From Symsagittifera roscoffensis (Eukaryota > Xenacoelomorpha > Acoela > Convolutidae), in the NCBI RefSeq assembly GCF_963678635.1, contig NC_087070.1, positions 24,920,007-24,984,006 on the forward strand: a DNA stretch of 64,000 nucleotides, in the 5' to 3' direction. Position 1 is the stretch's first letter; each line of letters begins with the position of its first letter. Under the pieces are notes generated by a model, which worked only from the letters and a program-made list of their open reading frames with translations, made no database searches and was not told the DNA's origin. The position numbers and the translations under genes were made by a program. Of this stretch, positions 11,514-24,600 are shown piece by piece.

Positions 11514-11695
11514 TACACAGAGGCGAAATTTCGCTTCGAAAACACTAGCAAAAACATGCCAAAAAGGCAGATCTATAGTGCTATAAAAAGTAGAAATAAG
11601 CCTCGAATTGGCAAAAAGTTCGGCTACGTCTGAGATTCCAACCTACGACCTATAGATTAACAGTCTCACATCCTAACAACTCAGCCACGGAAGCT
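11514..11695 (-). mobile_element. tRNA-derived short element, Lys/Asn-like head
   Basis: Tail ACACAGAGGCGAAATTTCGCTTCG at 11514-11537, then an AGTAGAAATAAGCCTCGAATT body block shared with the 6541 and 61247 copies. The minus-strand head has A-box-like TGGCTGAGTTGTTAGG, an anticodon region GAGACTGTTAATCT and B-box-like GTAGGTTGGAATC. The anticodon region differs from the Leu-like copies although the body is the same. Confidence 0.75.
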
Positions 11696-11924
11696 TAATT
11701 GCGAACAGCTAATCATGAGTCACAAATAAAGCAGAGAACAGATGCTATGCAATTTCCAATGCTACAGTGAAATTTCCAAAAGAGTGAATACTTTTTATGA
11801 ACACTTTTATTTGCGAGTTAGATTGAAAAAGATGGTTCTTAATAATACACTAAGCTGAAGCTAGTGTAGTTAATTATGAAAAGTCATCAACAATCAAGAG
11901 CCATCGTTTGCTCCACATGGCATT

Positions 11925-12130
11925 GCAAAAGCAAAAATCGAGCTGCACTTGGTAAATAAACTCCAACTGCAAGAACATTGGCGACACAAACTTAAGAGAA
12001 AAAGCCAAAAGGAGCTCTAAAAACTCAAGAAAAAACAGTAATTATCATTGAAAACAAACCTTATAAAAAGCTTTTCATGACTGTAGGATTCGAACCAAGC
12101 GCCTCCAATTAGAAACATATCATTTTATTA
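11925..12130 (-). mobile_element. tRNA-derived short element, degenerate
   Basis: Tail remnant GAGCTGCACTTGGTAAA near 11939, AGGAGCTCTAAAAACTCAAG body block, and a minus-strand head with GGTTCGAATCCTAC as a clear B box (12090-12100) and TTTCTAATTGGAGG in the anticodon position, which resembles Arg(TCT)-type tRNAs. The A-box part is eroded. Confidence 0.6.
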
Positions 12131-12360
12131 CAACAAACTTGAGCGTATTTACGCGAACTCTCAACGCAAACTACGGTCCATGGTAATTACTACTCAAAGA
12201 AAGCGTGTACAGCTCAGGCTAATTTAGTAACGCAGGGAAGATATAATTTAACATAAAACAATAATGCTATTCGATCAACTACTTCGGTTGAAAAAGCGGA
12301 CCCATATTATAATACCAGCTGAACTTGTCAAATAGGGTAAAAGATAAAGTATTTTTAGTT

Positions 12361-12510
12361 TACACAGACGCGAAGCCGCACTTCGCAAACAAACGAAAAA
12401 CTAAAACAAGTATCTTCAAAACATCAAAAAAAACGCAAAAAAGCAAAAGCATTAATGAATTTCAAAAAACTTCTTTCCGGGAATCAAATCTGAATCCTCA
12501 GACATCCAAA
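12361..12510 (-). mobile_element. Short-element tail and body, head eroded
   Basis: ACACAGACGCGAAGCCGCACTTCGCAAAC at 12362-12390 is a good copy of the family tail hairpin; what follows is an eroded body with GGGAATCAAATCTGAATCC at the head side. The 62-codon plus-strand frame across it is a chance frame. Confidence 0.55.
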
Positions 12511-12935
12511 TAATCAAGACGAGAAACTTACAGAACTGTGCCACAGACGCTTGCAGAAATGAAACACTAGCTACTCATAAAATGTAGAATACATGCCAAA
12601 ACGGGCATTTATATTTCGAGTTGGGTTGGAAAAAGGATCTTCGTAATATAACGGTACGATCGCTAGCTGTCTTGTGCAACCATCAAGAACACCAAATCGA
12701 TGTCACTATAATTGGAACGGCAGAAATCCTCGTCGACGGCAACAATCGCTGACAAATTTTGGCTCCGACATATTTTTGGTCGGAATAATTTAGCTCACTC
12801 ACTTTCCCGTCATAGGCTAAATTTGAAAATGTTTTTACAGAATTTTGGATTTCGTACATAACAAAAAAATCAAATAGTAGCTTTTTGAGGATTTATTGAT
12901 ATGAAATTCCCATGGGAATATACCAGAATAAATAT

Positions 12936-13190
12936 AAACAGTTGAAAAAGAGTGAATGAACGCAAGGAACAAAATAATTGTTTTTTTTTAAAGTGAACTT
13001 TCGAATTTCACAGAAAATTTTTTATGACATTAAAGCTCTTTGAACTTATGATTGACATTTTTGTGATAAACTTAATACAATTTGATCAATTTTTTTTCCG
13101 CCGAGAAATCTGAAAATTCAAAATCTACTTTTGAAGGTAGAATTCGTTCACGTTCTTAGGGGCCTTTAATCTTTTGCTGTTCGATAGAGT
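12936..13190 (-). repeat. HX repeat copy
   Basis: Left end CAGTTGAAAAAGAGTGAATGAACGCAAGGAAC, then AAAGCTCTTTGAA, ATTGACATTTTTGTGATAAAC, CGAGAAATCTGAAAATT and the distal CTTTTGCTGTTCGATAG block near 13165-13185. The order of blocks is the same as in the other copies. Confidence 0.75.
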
Positions 13191-13269
13191 AAAACTTTTC
13201 CCTGAAAAAAAATCACCAAGACCGTACATTGACCCTTTATACATAGACCGTACATATACGTACATTGGC

Positions 13270-15230
13270 TCTTTAAAATTCAACTCTATAATATGCGATT
13301 ATCAGTGGCATTTTTTCCTAAGTTTTCCATATCCTCAGTCAGAAACCGCTCATGTTTGTATTTCGACTAGTCTCCTTTCTCGTCAGGTGCTGAGAAAAAA
13401 ATTAAATAGTCCGCAAAATTATATACAAAAATAAATTTCATAAACGATTCAATAAACTAAATTCGACAAACACTCTTTGGAAAGAAAATAGTTGAATTGT
13501 TATAATGCAAGGTCGCTCTCTAGTTCTACTGATTCGGAAAGAAGTCCACGTGATTAATCTAGTTTCAAAATGTTTACATAGCAATGCATTTCCACGACTA
13601 TCGGAGAAACTCATTTTAAATGATTTGTAGATCAATTCTGAATCAGTAGCTATTTAGTTAAAGGAGGCACAAATATCATGGTTTATCGGTTCAACAGCAA
13701 TACCGCTTTATCTGACAGATTCAAAGGAAATTTGACGTGCAACTGGGGGAGCTGGGAATTGTCGGTTCAATATGTTTTCTAAATCACAAAATTGGGTTAC
13801 GGTGTTTAGTCTAGAATATAAGTTATTAGGGGTGATACTCTCTACTTTAGTGTTTTTTTAATCTATTATAGACATGAAAATACATGTGCATTAAAATACC
13901 TGTGAATGAAAGTACCTATGCCGTTTTGGCGATGTGCTTAAAAAGACAATTAATGGTGTCGTGGGAAAGGGGGAGGGGCGAGGGGGGTTTGCGAGGTAAA
14001 TTGTAGACCCGGATGTTATATTTGGGGGGGGGGGGGGGGGGGGGTGGTTGCAAAATCACATTTCAATGGCCCAGCGGCAGTCTCCGAGATAAGTGAAACC
14101 AACAACCATGGTATGCAATCATCTCAATCACGATAGACAATTGTTCACCGAACAACCTGGCAGTTTTCACTTGATAGAGACAGAGTCAAAAAAAGAAACT
14201 GTCAGAGAATCGAGTTTCAAATTATATCATATACTTTCTGACTAAAATATATTTACAGCACGAAGTTTGAGGTTGAACAACCAAACAAATACAAATGGTC
14301 CAAAAAATTTGGTCCATTTTAATTTCAGTTAATTAATTTGGTAGTGTAAGATTGGCAAATTGCATTAACACTCAAGTGCATTAAAACTCAAAATTGTTAG
14401 CATAAAACATAGTATAGCGGCACACCATCACATCAGCTTTAATTTGATATGATCAAATGTTATAGTTGAAAGTAATAAGATATGTTAAAGAGTTTAAGGG
14501 CATATTTGATTGAATCAAAATTACATAGTCATTAAAAACACATCGCAGAATCGCCAATGCAACAAAAAACTCTTTGAACGCACGTTTTTAACTCACACAT
14601 TCTATAGTTAGTAACAAATTTTTTGTCCAAAAAGTTTTTAAAAAGAATCACAGTAACGTTTTATCAAGGTCCGCCAAAAAAGTTCGTATGATTCAAAAAG
14701 ATGATTGATAACAACGGCATAAGCCAACGCTAACTTCAAAGAAGAAAATTGTAACTTTTACGAATAACGGTTGATGTCTTTTTTTCTTTGGTTGGATAAA
14801 AAAAATTTGCTAGTCACTACTATCGTCAATATATTCATTTTGGCACATGATATTCGAACGCACATAACTTTACTTTTGCTGTTGTTGTCTCTGATAGCTT
14901 GATAGGAACAAAAGAAGCACGCCTTATGAAACAGCTGAAGATAGCCTAAAAAGGGCCAAACGAATGAATCAAAGACTATGTGCTGAAAACTGTTGACTAT
15001 ACTTGGGAGCTTATAATTATTGACAATTTAACTCTTTCTGCAATGCACCGTAAGAAACCTACAATCATCTTCATGATATTGGAGTATTGTGAGGTGAAAT
15101 TTTCGCAAATTCAGGTATACGTAGTGCGTGCAGATCGATGTTTACTCAGATATTACTAAATCAGAATCCAGATATTACCATATATTTTCATCTCATCAAA
15201 AATTCTTTAAAAATACTTGTCGCTTTCACT
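13270..15230. other. Gene-free stretch downstream of the exchanger gene
   Basis: I see no coding sequence, tRNA or repeat with a partner elsewhere, apart from the poly-G run at 14024. Two short open frames (13174-13434 and 13438-13635) have no recognisable motif. Confidence 0.5.
14024..14044 (+). repeat. G homopolymer of 21
   Basis: An uninterrupted run of 21 G in an otherwise AT-rich setting, preceded by G-rich clusters at 13970-13990. Length in the genome is probably variable and assembly error is possible. It could fold as a G-quadruplex on the plus strand. Confidence 0.95.
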
Positions 15231-15236
15231 AATGTA

Positions 15237-15242
15237 TTTAAT
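15237..15242 (-). terminator. Possible poly(A) signal of the exchanger gene
   Basis: On the minus strand this reads ATTAAA, about 217 bases beyond the stop codon at 15459. It is the best hexamer I found on that strand in the first few hundred bases; no canonical AATAAA was seen there. The real 3' end is unknown. Confidence 0.25.
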
Positions 15243-15458
15243 ACTTTTGTTGTTTCGTGAACGAGATCCACATTTTTGATAGCCCGAGGCCCAGCAATGC
15301 ATCTGCACTGTAGGTTTAGAGTGAACAGAACAATATTTTGAGATGTTTCGATTGGATGTTGTTATTGCTGGATAATCGAGCTATGTTGTATGTTTCCTTG
15401 TTGCTGACTGTATATTTGCGGGTTTGTGCAGAAATGACGATGAGGTGGGGTGTTAGTC

Positions 15459-15656
15459 CTAGTCCAACAAGCATGGCAGTACATCTTGACCGATGAGGAT
15501 GGCGAACACAAGGAACACTATGTAGAGTACCATCATGAGAATGCCCATGCCTAGATTGAGTTTCCACTGCATCACCAGGATACAGATGAAGACTGCTATC
15601 AACATGGCGAACAGCATCAGAATGTAGCAGATCAGCCCAGTTGAGTCCACTGTCAC
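15459..15656 (-). CDS. SLC24A-like: NCKX exon 8: C-terminal membrane segments and stop
   Basis: Residues 726-790 and the stop codon. Two hydrophobic segments flank [13 protein letters not shown], which matches the family WKLxxxLGxxM pattern, and the protein ends shortly after. Acceptor TTTAG|GTGACA. Intron 7 before it is 5.8 kb and contains transposons and a tandem repeat array. Confidence 0.93.
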   Translation of the reverse strand: MTVDSTGLICYILMLFAMLIAVFICILVMQWKLNLGMGILMMVLYIVFLVFAILIGQDVLPCLLD

Positions 15657-18600
15657 CTAAATCAACACAAAGTGACTCATTGAGGAGGCACCCAGCAGCG
15701 GATTTGATTGGGGCGGACGCCCCCACCCCTCAGCAAATCGACACCCTGCCAACCCAAAGGGTCCCCCTTTGTACTACAAGAAAAAACTTTCGGCAAATAA
15801 TTTAAACGAACCAATTCTTTTTTTTGCTAATTAGTACTCAGTATGTCCACCTTTTGCTTGAATACGTAATCTTATACGTCTTTGCATTGAAAAATAAGTT
15901 TCCAGTAAACTTTGAGGTGCATTTATCCAAACATCAACAATAGAATAGGCCACTTCCCTAAGATTTTGCGGATTTTTCGCCCTAATTTTTTCGCTTCAAA
16001 TAATCCTAAAGATGCTCGATTGGGTGCAAATCCGGACTGTTTGCTGGAAAAGGAATTTTTGTACTATTGTTTCCCTGAAAAACCGCGTAACAAGGTGGAT
16101 GGTATGAGGTCTTGCATTGTCTCGTTGAAAAACCACAAAATCTTAAAAGGACGTTTAAAGGAATTGTTGAACTTCCGGAATAAGAATGTCATCGCGGTAT
16201 TTCTGTGCATTTAAAGTTCCTTCAATGAGTTTTGGTCGAGTTTTGCTTTGAGCTGAGATTCCACCCCAGATATTCGAACTATTTTCTGACCATCTTTAGT
16301 ACTCAAAAACACTTTTTGGGTTCAGACGTGATCCTTTTACTCTACACAAAAACTCCTCAATCGTCCGAGAAAAGTACTCTGGCCCAATCTTGTCTTCTCC
16401 AACTCAAAGCACATCGTTCCCATTCAATCTTGCTTTTTTATGGTGCTGTAGAAACACCATTCCACGATACTGTCGACAACAAAGTAAACCGTAGCCTTTG
16501 AGAACTCGTCTTACTGTTGCTTAGCCCATTCGCTTTTTTTGCAATTTGGAACGATTTTTTTTTTCGAAAATCTTGAACAATTTTTTTTGTTTCGATCGAA
16601 TAGACATTTCCTTCATTGCCTGGCCTTGGCCTATCATTAACCGAATTAGTCGAATTGTAACGAAAAAATAACCTGGATAAAGTTGATCTGTGAGATAAAG
16701 TTGATGTGACATCCAAAAAAAAATGGATAACTCATTGCAAGACAAAAACCTTTCGATCGTCGGACTTCAAAGCAAACCTACATTTGTCCAAGAAAAGTAC
16801 TCTGACCCAAGCTTGTCTTCTCCAACTCGAAGCACTTCTTGCTCATTCTAATCTAGCTCTTTTATGGCGCTGTAGGATATATTGTAATTTCGAACTGATT
16901 TTTTTTCCAAAATCTCAAAAAAAAATTCGTTTCGATCTAACAGACAACTTTTTATTTCCTGGCCTGGGCTTACATTCATCATCATCATCAAAACAAATTT
17001 GCTCTAAGCATTCCACTGGCTTGATTTCTGTGAGAAAAATTCAATGGTGGCATTTTTAAATTGAACGTACAAATTTTTCTATGAACTCTCTCAGAAAAAT
17101 GTAATCACCATTTTGACATCCGTTTTACAGTTTTTATAAAAAAATTTTCAGGTTTCTCATTGTTGAAAAGAAAAAGAAAATATCAAGCTGAATTATTCTG
17201 ATGATGCGTTTTCAATGTCGCCCAGTATATATAAGAGAACTCACTACGTTCATTACTCTTAAACATAGCCAAGAAATAACTGGAAGCGTCAATGAACTCT
17301 GTCAATGTAACAGAAAAGATTATTGACTTTTTCGCAACTTCCCGAGATTTAAAGAGAAAAATAAGCACCTTGAAGTTCTTTAAATTTCAAGGGTATTTTA
17401 ATAAAAGAAAATTATCATAAAAGTAGCACAGTTGATCAATGGATCAATGGGCCAGTCATTCATATGTTTTGCCTTCCTCCTGACTTAACTTTAACTTCTA
17501 CACAGATTCATTCACTACACAATAGAATAAAATGATTTTTTTTCCGAAAGATAGAAGAGAAAATATAGATGTGCAAAAAAGGAAGTGTGAAATTTGCGAA
17601 AAAAGCGGATACATCTATTTATAAATTCGGTTCATTAACCTCAGGTAAATGTTTTGCTATTTATTTACGGTTATCAATATTTTGGTCTTGTTTTTTTTTT
17701 CAACTGCACCTGAGGCAGATTGTTTTTAATCTGAAAACTCAAAAGTTAAAATTTAGTCGTAATTTGTATTTAAATTATTTAAGTTTGAGGTAAATTTATC
17801 AAAGTCTGAGACAGCTCAGTAGCCAAAGCAACATTGACGACAGACGTCGCGTTGTTGTCTTGGCTAGTCAAAAATGCTTAAATTATATTTCCATTCAATT
17901 TATTATCTCAATTGTCAGTTTATAGTAATCTAGAACTCCTAAGCTGGCCGAGAAAGTCAGACGCAATGGAAAAGAGGCTTATAATTTTATTTTCAGCGTC
18001 TTTGAATGGCTTAGTTCAAAACAATACTTTGGAGCAAAATTAGTATATTGTTATAAGGATGACCAATTTAGGAACAATTCACCAAAAACGCATTGTATGA
18101 AATACTCCAATTAGGGTTTCTCGAGGGGATGGATTTACGAAAACTTGATAAATTTTTTTTAGGTTGGGACCATTGATTTTCTAAGTTCAGCCGGAACATT
18201 ACAAAAATCTGCGCGGTATTTTTTTTTCTTGAAAAAACGGGCCAAAAATTTCGTTTTTGAACGTTTCCTAAACTTTTGGAACGTTTCTTCGACAAGGGCT
18301 TCCCACTCAAATTTACTTTATATTGTTGCCCAAGGCACTTCAGAAAAATTGTAGGTTAGGTTTCATCGGCCGGAAATGGGTGTCTTGAAATGGAAATAAA
18401 GATCCGCGATTGCTGTGCAACTAGCACATAATGTTCCGACCACAAAGATTGAAGAAAAGAAAATAAAAACAGAAATTTTAGGAAAAAAATACGAATATTT
18501 TTTTCATTTTATTCTCAATATAGCGCTAAAAAGTCTATAGCTTTTTTTGAACGACTGAGGACAATTGAATCTCGTAAAAATCTGCTAAATAAAATAACAG

Positions 18601-21600
18601 CTAAATTAATATAAAAATTTCAAAATAATTAAATTGATAATTCAATTTTCATCATATCATACGTAAATGATGTGTCAATCATTCTGAAACTCGACGCAAT
18701 CAATTTTTCTGGACACAAATATGCTATTTAAAAAATAAAATTAGTGGTTTCTGTGATTAGTACAGGATCTAAGATAGGCTATCAAGCCTGTCTAAGGATA
18801 GTTCCCTTTCTGTTATCTTCCTAGTTTCCAGACTGAGTGATTTTGTAGAGCGAAGCTTTTTCTTTGCGACTCAAGGCCGTTCTGTTGCGTGTAGACCTTT
18901 CACGTGGTACTACTCTTGCAACCGAAGGAAATAAACTGAGCTTAAAACACACAGACGAAGAGGAGCTTCGCGTCACTAGCGATACCACAAAAATATCAAT
19001 ACCAGCTAGCATACAGAAAAAAGCCACTTAATAAAAACAGATTGAAGAAACTTCGAAAAAACCACAACTTGAAACATTTCAAATTGTTGTTTGAAATGAT
19101 GTTTTATTTGAAATGGAAAATTTCTATTTTTTTTAAACTTAATCTTCCCGTACGAAAAAAACCAGGTCCTGGTCAGCTTCGAACCCACCACTTTTTTCGA
19201 ACCCACCACTTCGAACCCACCTCCGGTGCTTCAAATTTTCAACAACTCAAAAAACTATTCTTTGAGTGTACTCTGACAGCACCCAATAACAAGGTTTGTA
19301 ATTAAAAAAAATTGCAACGTTTTTTATTCAAGTTTTTTACACAAATTTTGAAGAACCATAAAAGTTTGTGACCATAAAATTTTGAAGTTTTATTTAAGTT
19401 CTTCGAAAAAATTTAAAAAAAACTAAGAAACTTCACATCTGGGAAACTGAAAGCAGTTGAGCAGTCGCATTTGGACGCAAAATTTGCAACTCCTTAGAGT
19501 ACCCTTACAGTACCCAACTACAACGTTGGGAAATTCAAATTTTGAGAAACTTCATCAGTTTTCTAAAAGAAAGTTTTCTAAAAGAAGTATTTTTTTCGAA
19601 AACTACCAAAATTTGAGCAGTATTTTTCGATGGAAATATTCGCAATCTTTGAAAGTACACAACTACAATTTAACGGCTGGGAATTTCAATTTAACGAATT
19701 ACTTTGTAATTTGAGTTTTCTGCAAACTTCCATAAAAAAATCACGAAAATCGTCTTATCTCTTTAACAAAAAAAATTCGGGCATTCTTAATTGGAGGCCG
19801 AACTTGCAACCCCTGAGATTACTCTGACAGTCCCCCAACTACAAGCTAGAAATCTCCAACTTTGAAAAAAAATCAATTTAATTTTCATGAAATTTTTTTT
19901 TAAATCACAAAAAATATCAAAAAATCTGGAAAACTGCAAGAATTTGAGCAGTCCTTTTCAGAGGCAAGTTTCGCAACCCCCTGAGAGTACCCTCAAAGAT
20001 TCCAATAACAGGATTGAGATATTCAAAGTTTTGGAGTTTCTCAACTAAGTTTCTTTGAAAACTTCGGAGAAAATCATAAAAAACGTCATATTTCGAAAAC
20101 TACAAGGATTTGAGTAGTCATCTTTGGCAGCGAAATTCGCAACTCCTGAGAATACCCTGACAGAGCCTCAGTGCAGAGATGGTAATTTCAAGTTTTGTGA
20201 AATTTTTTTAATCAAAGTTTTCTGAAAAATTTTGAAAAAAATCCAAAAAAAAAACGTCATAGCTCGAAAACTACAAGGATTTGAGCAGCCATAATCAAAG
20301 GCAAAATTCGCAACCCGTGCGAGTACCCTCACAATTTCCAACAAAAGGATTGAGATCTTCAACATTTTGGAAATTTTTAAAATCTAAATTTTTAAAAAAA
20401 TTTTGAAAAAATCATAAAAAACGTCATATCTCGAAAACTACAAGGATTTGAGAAGTGAGAATTGGAGGAAAGATTCGCAACCCCTGAGAGTATCCTGACA
20501 GCACCAAACTACAGGGTGACAATTTGAAAAATTGAGAAATTTTTTGAAACTAAATTTTCTAGAAAATTTTTGAAAAACCACGAAAATTGCCTATCTCGCT
20601 TACCAAAAGGATTTGGTTATTCATATATGGAGGCCAGAATCGCAAAACCTGGGAAAACTCTGACAATATCCTACTACTGGGTTGCTATTTTTAAACTTGA
20701 TGAAATAAACACTGAAATCAACCTGGAAAATTGAAAAAAAACCTTTACCATTGCAATATACGATATAGCTTAAAAGTGAAAAAAATTCATTTGTTAAACA
20801 TGCAAAAATAATACATTGAAAAAGCTTAAACTTGGCGAGATAGTAAAGCCCGCATTTAAATATGTAATAAAAGATAATAGATAGATAATAGATGAAAGTT
20901 AAATAATTAGTCGACGGGTAGACAGACATAATCAAATTAATTAAAAAAGCAGGTATAAAGACAACTTAATTTGGCCTCGAAAAAAAATACTGAAAAATTG
21001 ATGACCTTGCGAAAAACTAATTGCACAATTTTTTAAAGCATTGCAATATATGATATAGCTTAAACATGAAAAAATTCTTTCGATAAACAAGCAAAAACAT
21101 TACGCTTAAACATGGGAGATAGCTGTCACTCGCATTTAAATATAGTATAGATATAGATAGATATAGATAGCTAGATGACCATATATACCACGTGAGTCTG
21201 TTACACAAATTGTTAACCCGAAAAAAGACTTTATTTAGATTTGATAAGACTTGCTAATCGCAAGCGTAGAGACATCAAAAGTCAATCCGTGAAAAGTCAA
21301 ACTTGACCATGAAAGGATTTTAAAGACTTTTTGAAAAAAAATGAAAAAAAAAAATCATCAAGACCATAAGTGACAATCATTTCGTTCTTTTACGCTGAAA
21401 AAGCCACAGAAAATAATGGCGTAATGTACCTTGATGGATGTTTCGATGGCGAGGTAGATCATCCAGGGAATTGGGAGTCCAACGCAGATGTCGAAGAGGT
21501 TGCTTCCAATCGAGCTGCTCAGAGCCATGTCTCCGAATCCTTTGGAGGCCACCAGGTAGGAAGTGATCAGATCAGGGATACTGGTGCCAGCTGCCAGCAG

Positions 21601-24600
21601 AGTCAGACCCATTATGCTGCTCTCTATGTCCAACAGAAAACCAATGCGCTCCACCCACCACACCTACACATGGACAAAACACAACATAAATAACTATAAG
21701 CTATTAGTGGAGCTTAAAAGAGGCTAGACCCTCCGTAACAGCTTCAGATTATGCCCGTCCCAAGCGCAACAACCAACTACTGGATAAAGAGGAGGATTTC
21801 TTGACACCTGTCATAGATCTAGACCAAAAAAGTTTGCCGAGGCTGCAATACGTCGATGAGATGTTTTACAACATTTTATCGATAACCTAATGATGAGGCA
21901 GTTAGCAAATCAACCGGGATTCTATGAATATATTAGCGCCAAAAACTTCAAGCTTTTCGCAAAAAAACTGACTCAAACAAATTTGAGAAATTTGCCCTCC
22001 AGTGCAAAGAAGTTAAGGTTTTAAATGGCAGAGTCCTCATTGCAAACATGACGCAAATATGGCATTTTTGTTCAGACGAAAAAAAATACTGCCAATCACT
22101 TTGGTATTCAACTCAGATTTTCTCAAATGGGGGTTCATTTTTACATAGTATTTCCTTCTTTCTATAGAAAAGATTTAAGTTTAATTCAAAAATCCCGTCT
22201 ACAGTTTCTGTCAAACAGCAATTCTTTGTTATTGTTCGTATTACAATAAAACAAAGAAATGAGCTTGCGAGGTTTCAGATTCCATCCGATTCCGCAAAAA
22301 CAGACAGCCTAAAAATCTCAAAATGCGAATTGATCAGACTTGAAAAACTGCTTTGACGACCAGCGCTTTATATTGCAGCCTTCTTAATCGCATTACAAAC
22401 GTCAAAAGAAAAATTCATATTTTATAATTTAGTTAATCCTAGAAATTTGGCTGCCATAACAGCAATTTTCTATGACACAAATCATAGTACTGCTCCAAAT
22501 ACTAAATCTAATTTATTATTTGGTATTAGCATTTCTTATATAAGGAACGCAATCGTTTTTACAACATTTTTTGTTGTTTCCGTAACTATGATTACGACGA
22601 CGCACGACGACGTAGAAAAAGTAAGAACTCGTACAAAAAAAACTAGTATCAGGAAAAACTTTTCAGAATTATCGGACTTCATAAATGAACCGGCCATACT
22701 GTTGAAAAACCTCCCAGCACCCTATATATGTCGCAAATTGAAGTTAATTTCCAGTGAAGTTTCGATATGTTTCACATTGCCTGAAAAAGGTTATTTTTTT
22801 AACTCATTTTAAACGATTCACAAAACTTAACGGGGTCTTTTCTGTAATACAATCTAAGAACAGGAAAACGTTTTCACCAGCTTTATTTCTAATTTTAAAT
22901 TTTAGTCACTCCGCTTTCAGCAAAATTCTAATTTTCAAGATAATAATAACCTCAAAATTGACCAAAAATTCATAATTCTTGAACCAGAAAATGATCAATT
23001 ACTGCTTTTATGATAATAAATGCTAATAACTGTTAAATGCGATTGTTTGAATAATTTAAGACAGTGAGAGGAATAACTTTAATTAAAAATAGCGCTTGCA
23101 TAATCACTTTAGTTCGTTCTGATTTCTTCTTAGAGATCTTGGTAATATTCATCAGCCTTACCCGAGAGCAAATGCAAATTCAGAAAACTATATACCTTAC
23201 AATTATTATAACTGCTTTGTCAATTTACATTAAGAAGAAGATAGGTGGCAGGTTTTGCAGTAATCATTGCACAAAAATGGCAAACATTTTTAACACAGAT
23301 TATCCGTCTGTCTAATTGGTATTTGGAGTATGGATTAAGACTGAGGGTCCTAGACAGGTCGCAAGAAGGCTAAAGGTTGATTTAGCTGCCTATCATTCCA
23401 ATAGTGCCTAAATGATTCTAAGGAGAATAAACCAGCCGAAGTATAAGCAGACACTAATGCGCAGAGTATATGAATCAGCTAAAAGTTCCGTCATTTGAAT
23501 GAAACTAGCTTAATTTTCGTAATTGTTACATAATTTTTTATTTAACTATTATGTAACAGTTACTTACTTCGACTGGTTTAAATAACAGCGTTTCAATGTA
23601 CCATGAAGTAAGAGTAGACACCGATCCATAGGATGCTCATGATGAAGGTGAGGAAGAAGAGTTGGCGGCCCCACCACCAGAACATACCATCTGCCTCCTT
23701 GTCAATCTCGCCATTATCATCAGGCACGCCCCTCCGACAGTCAGGAACAGTCACCAAGAGCAGCACCTGAATCATTAGTCACATAAACTACAGGATAAAC
23801 CTGGCAAACTAGAGGAGTACTCAGTAGTTTTGGGTATTACGTCACAGAATGGTTCAATAACATGTTTCTATGCAACAGTTGTGTAACCATCCCTTTTTAA
23901 TCGGCGCGTCCTGGACATTTTTGATGTTCGCCTCAAATTTAAAGTGCATTAATTTTGATCGAAAGTTTCACAGCATTATTTTTCTTCCAATGTAAAAAGC
24001 GTTAAGAAACTTTCCGACGTTAAACTCCTAGAAAAGCCTCATAGTTCAACGGAACTAAGCGTAGTTATGCTGAGAAATATCAAATTACAATCGATTCCAT
24101 ATCTTAAATACAATTTGACCAGTAATTACTAAAAATCTAGATAAAACTGGCTCAATGCTTACCTTCAGAGGCAAACTGATCACGTATAGCACTTTTCCAT
24201 ACCACTTCTTGTCACTGGGCCAGCTCAGATCCAGGGGTCCATCAGCCTCCTCGTCATCATCCTCCTCCTCCCCACCCCCTCCATTGTTCTCGTTCTCTTC
24301 CTTATCTTTAGCCTCAGGGGTGCTTCCCTTTTCCTCGTGCTCATCAGGGTGTTCCTCCTAATCCGAACAGAATTAGACTTTAAAATGAGATTTCACCAAG
24401 AAACTTTGGACTAAGTATAAAACGCACATTTTAATTTGGCAAAAATTTAACACAGGCGAAGTTGCACTTCGCATACAAAAGCAAAAACAAGACCGCAATC
24501 CAATTACAACTTGACTTAATTCCCGCAATATTGTTTATTGATGTATTTATATAATGCTGGTATGGGCCCTATCCAGCTTGTGCACGACCGTACCTAACCG

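Noticed and set aside
22447-22812. 121-codon plus-strand frame in intron 6 as a nested gene
   Set aside because: No recognisable motif, no initiation context or splice evidence, and AT-rich composition typical of chance frames.
24155-24361. Plus-strand Ser/Pro-rich open frame
   Set aside because: It is the antisense of exchanger exon 5; the minus strand carries the acidic loop with correct splice sites.
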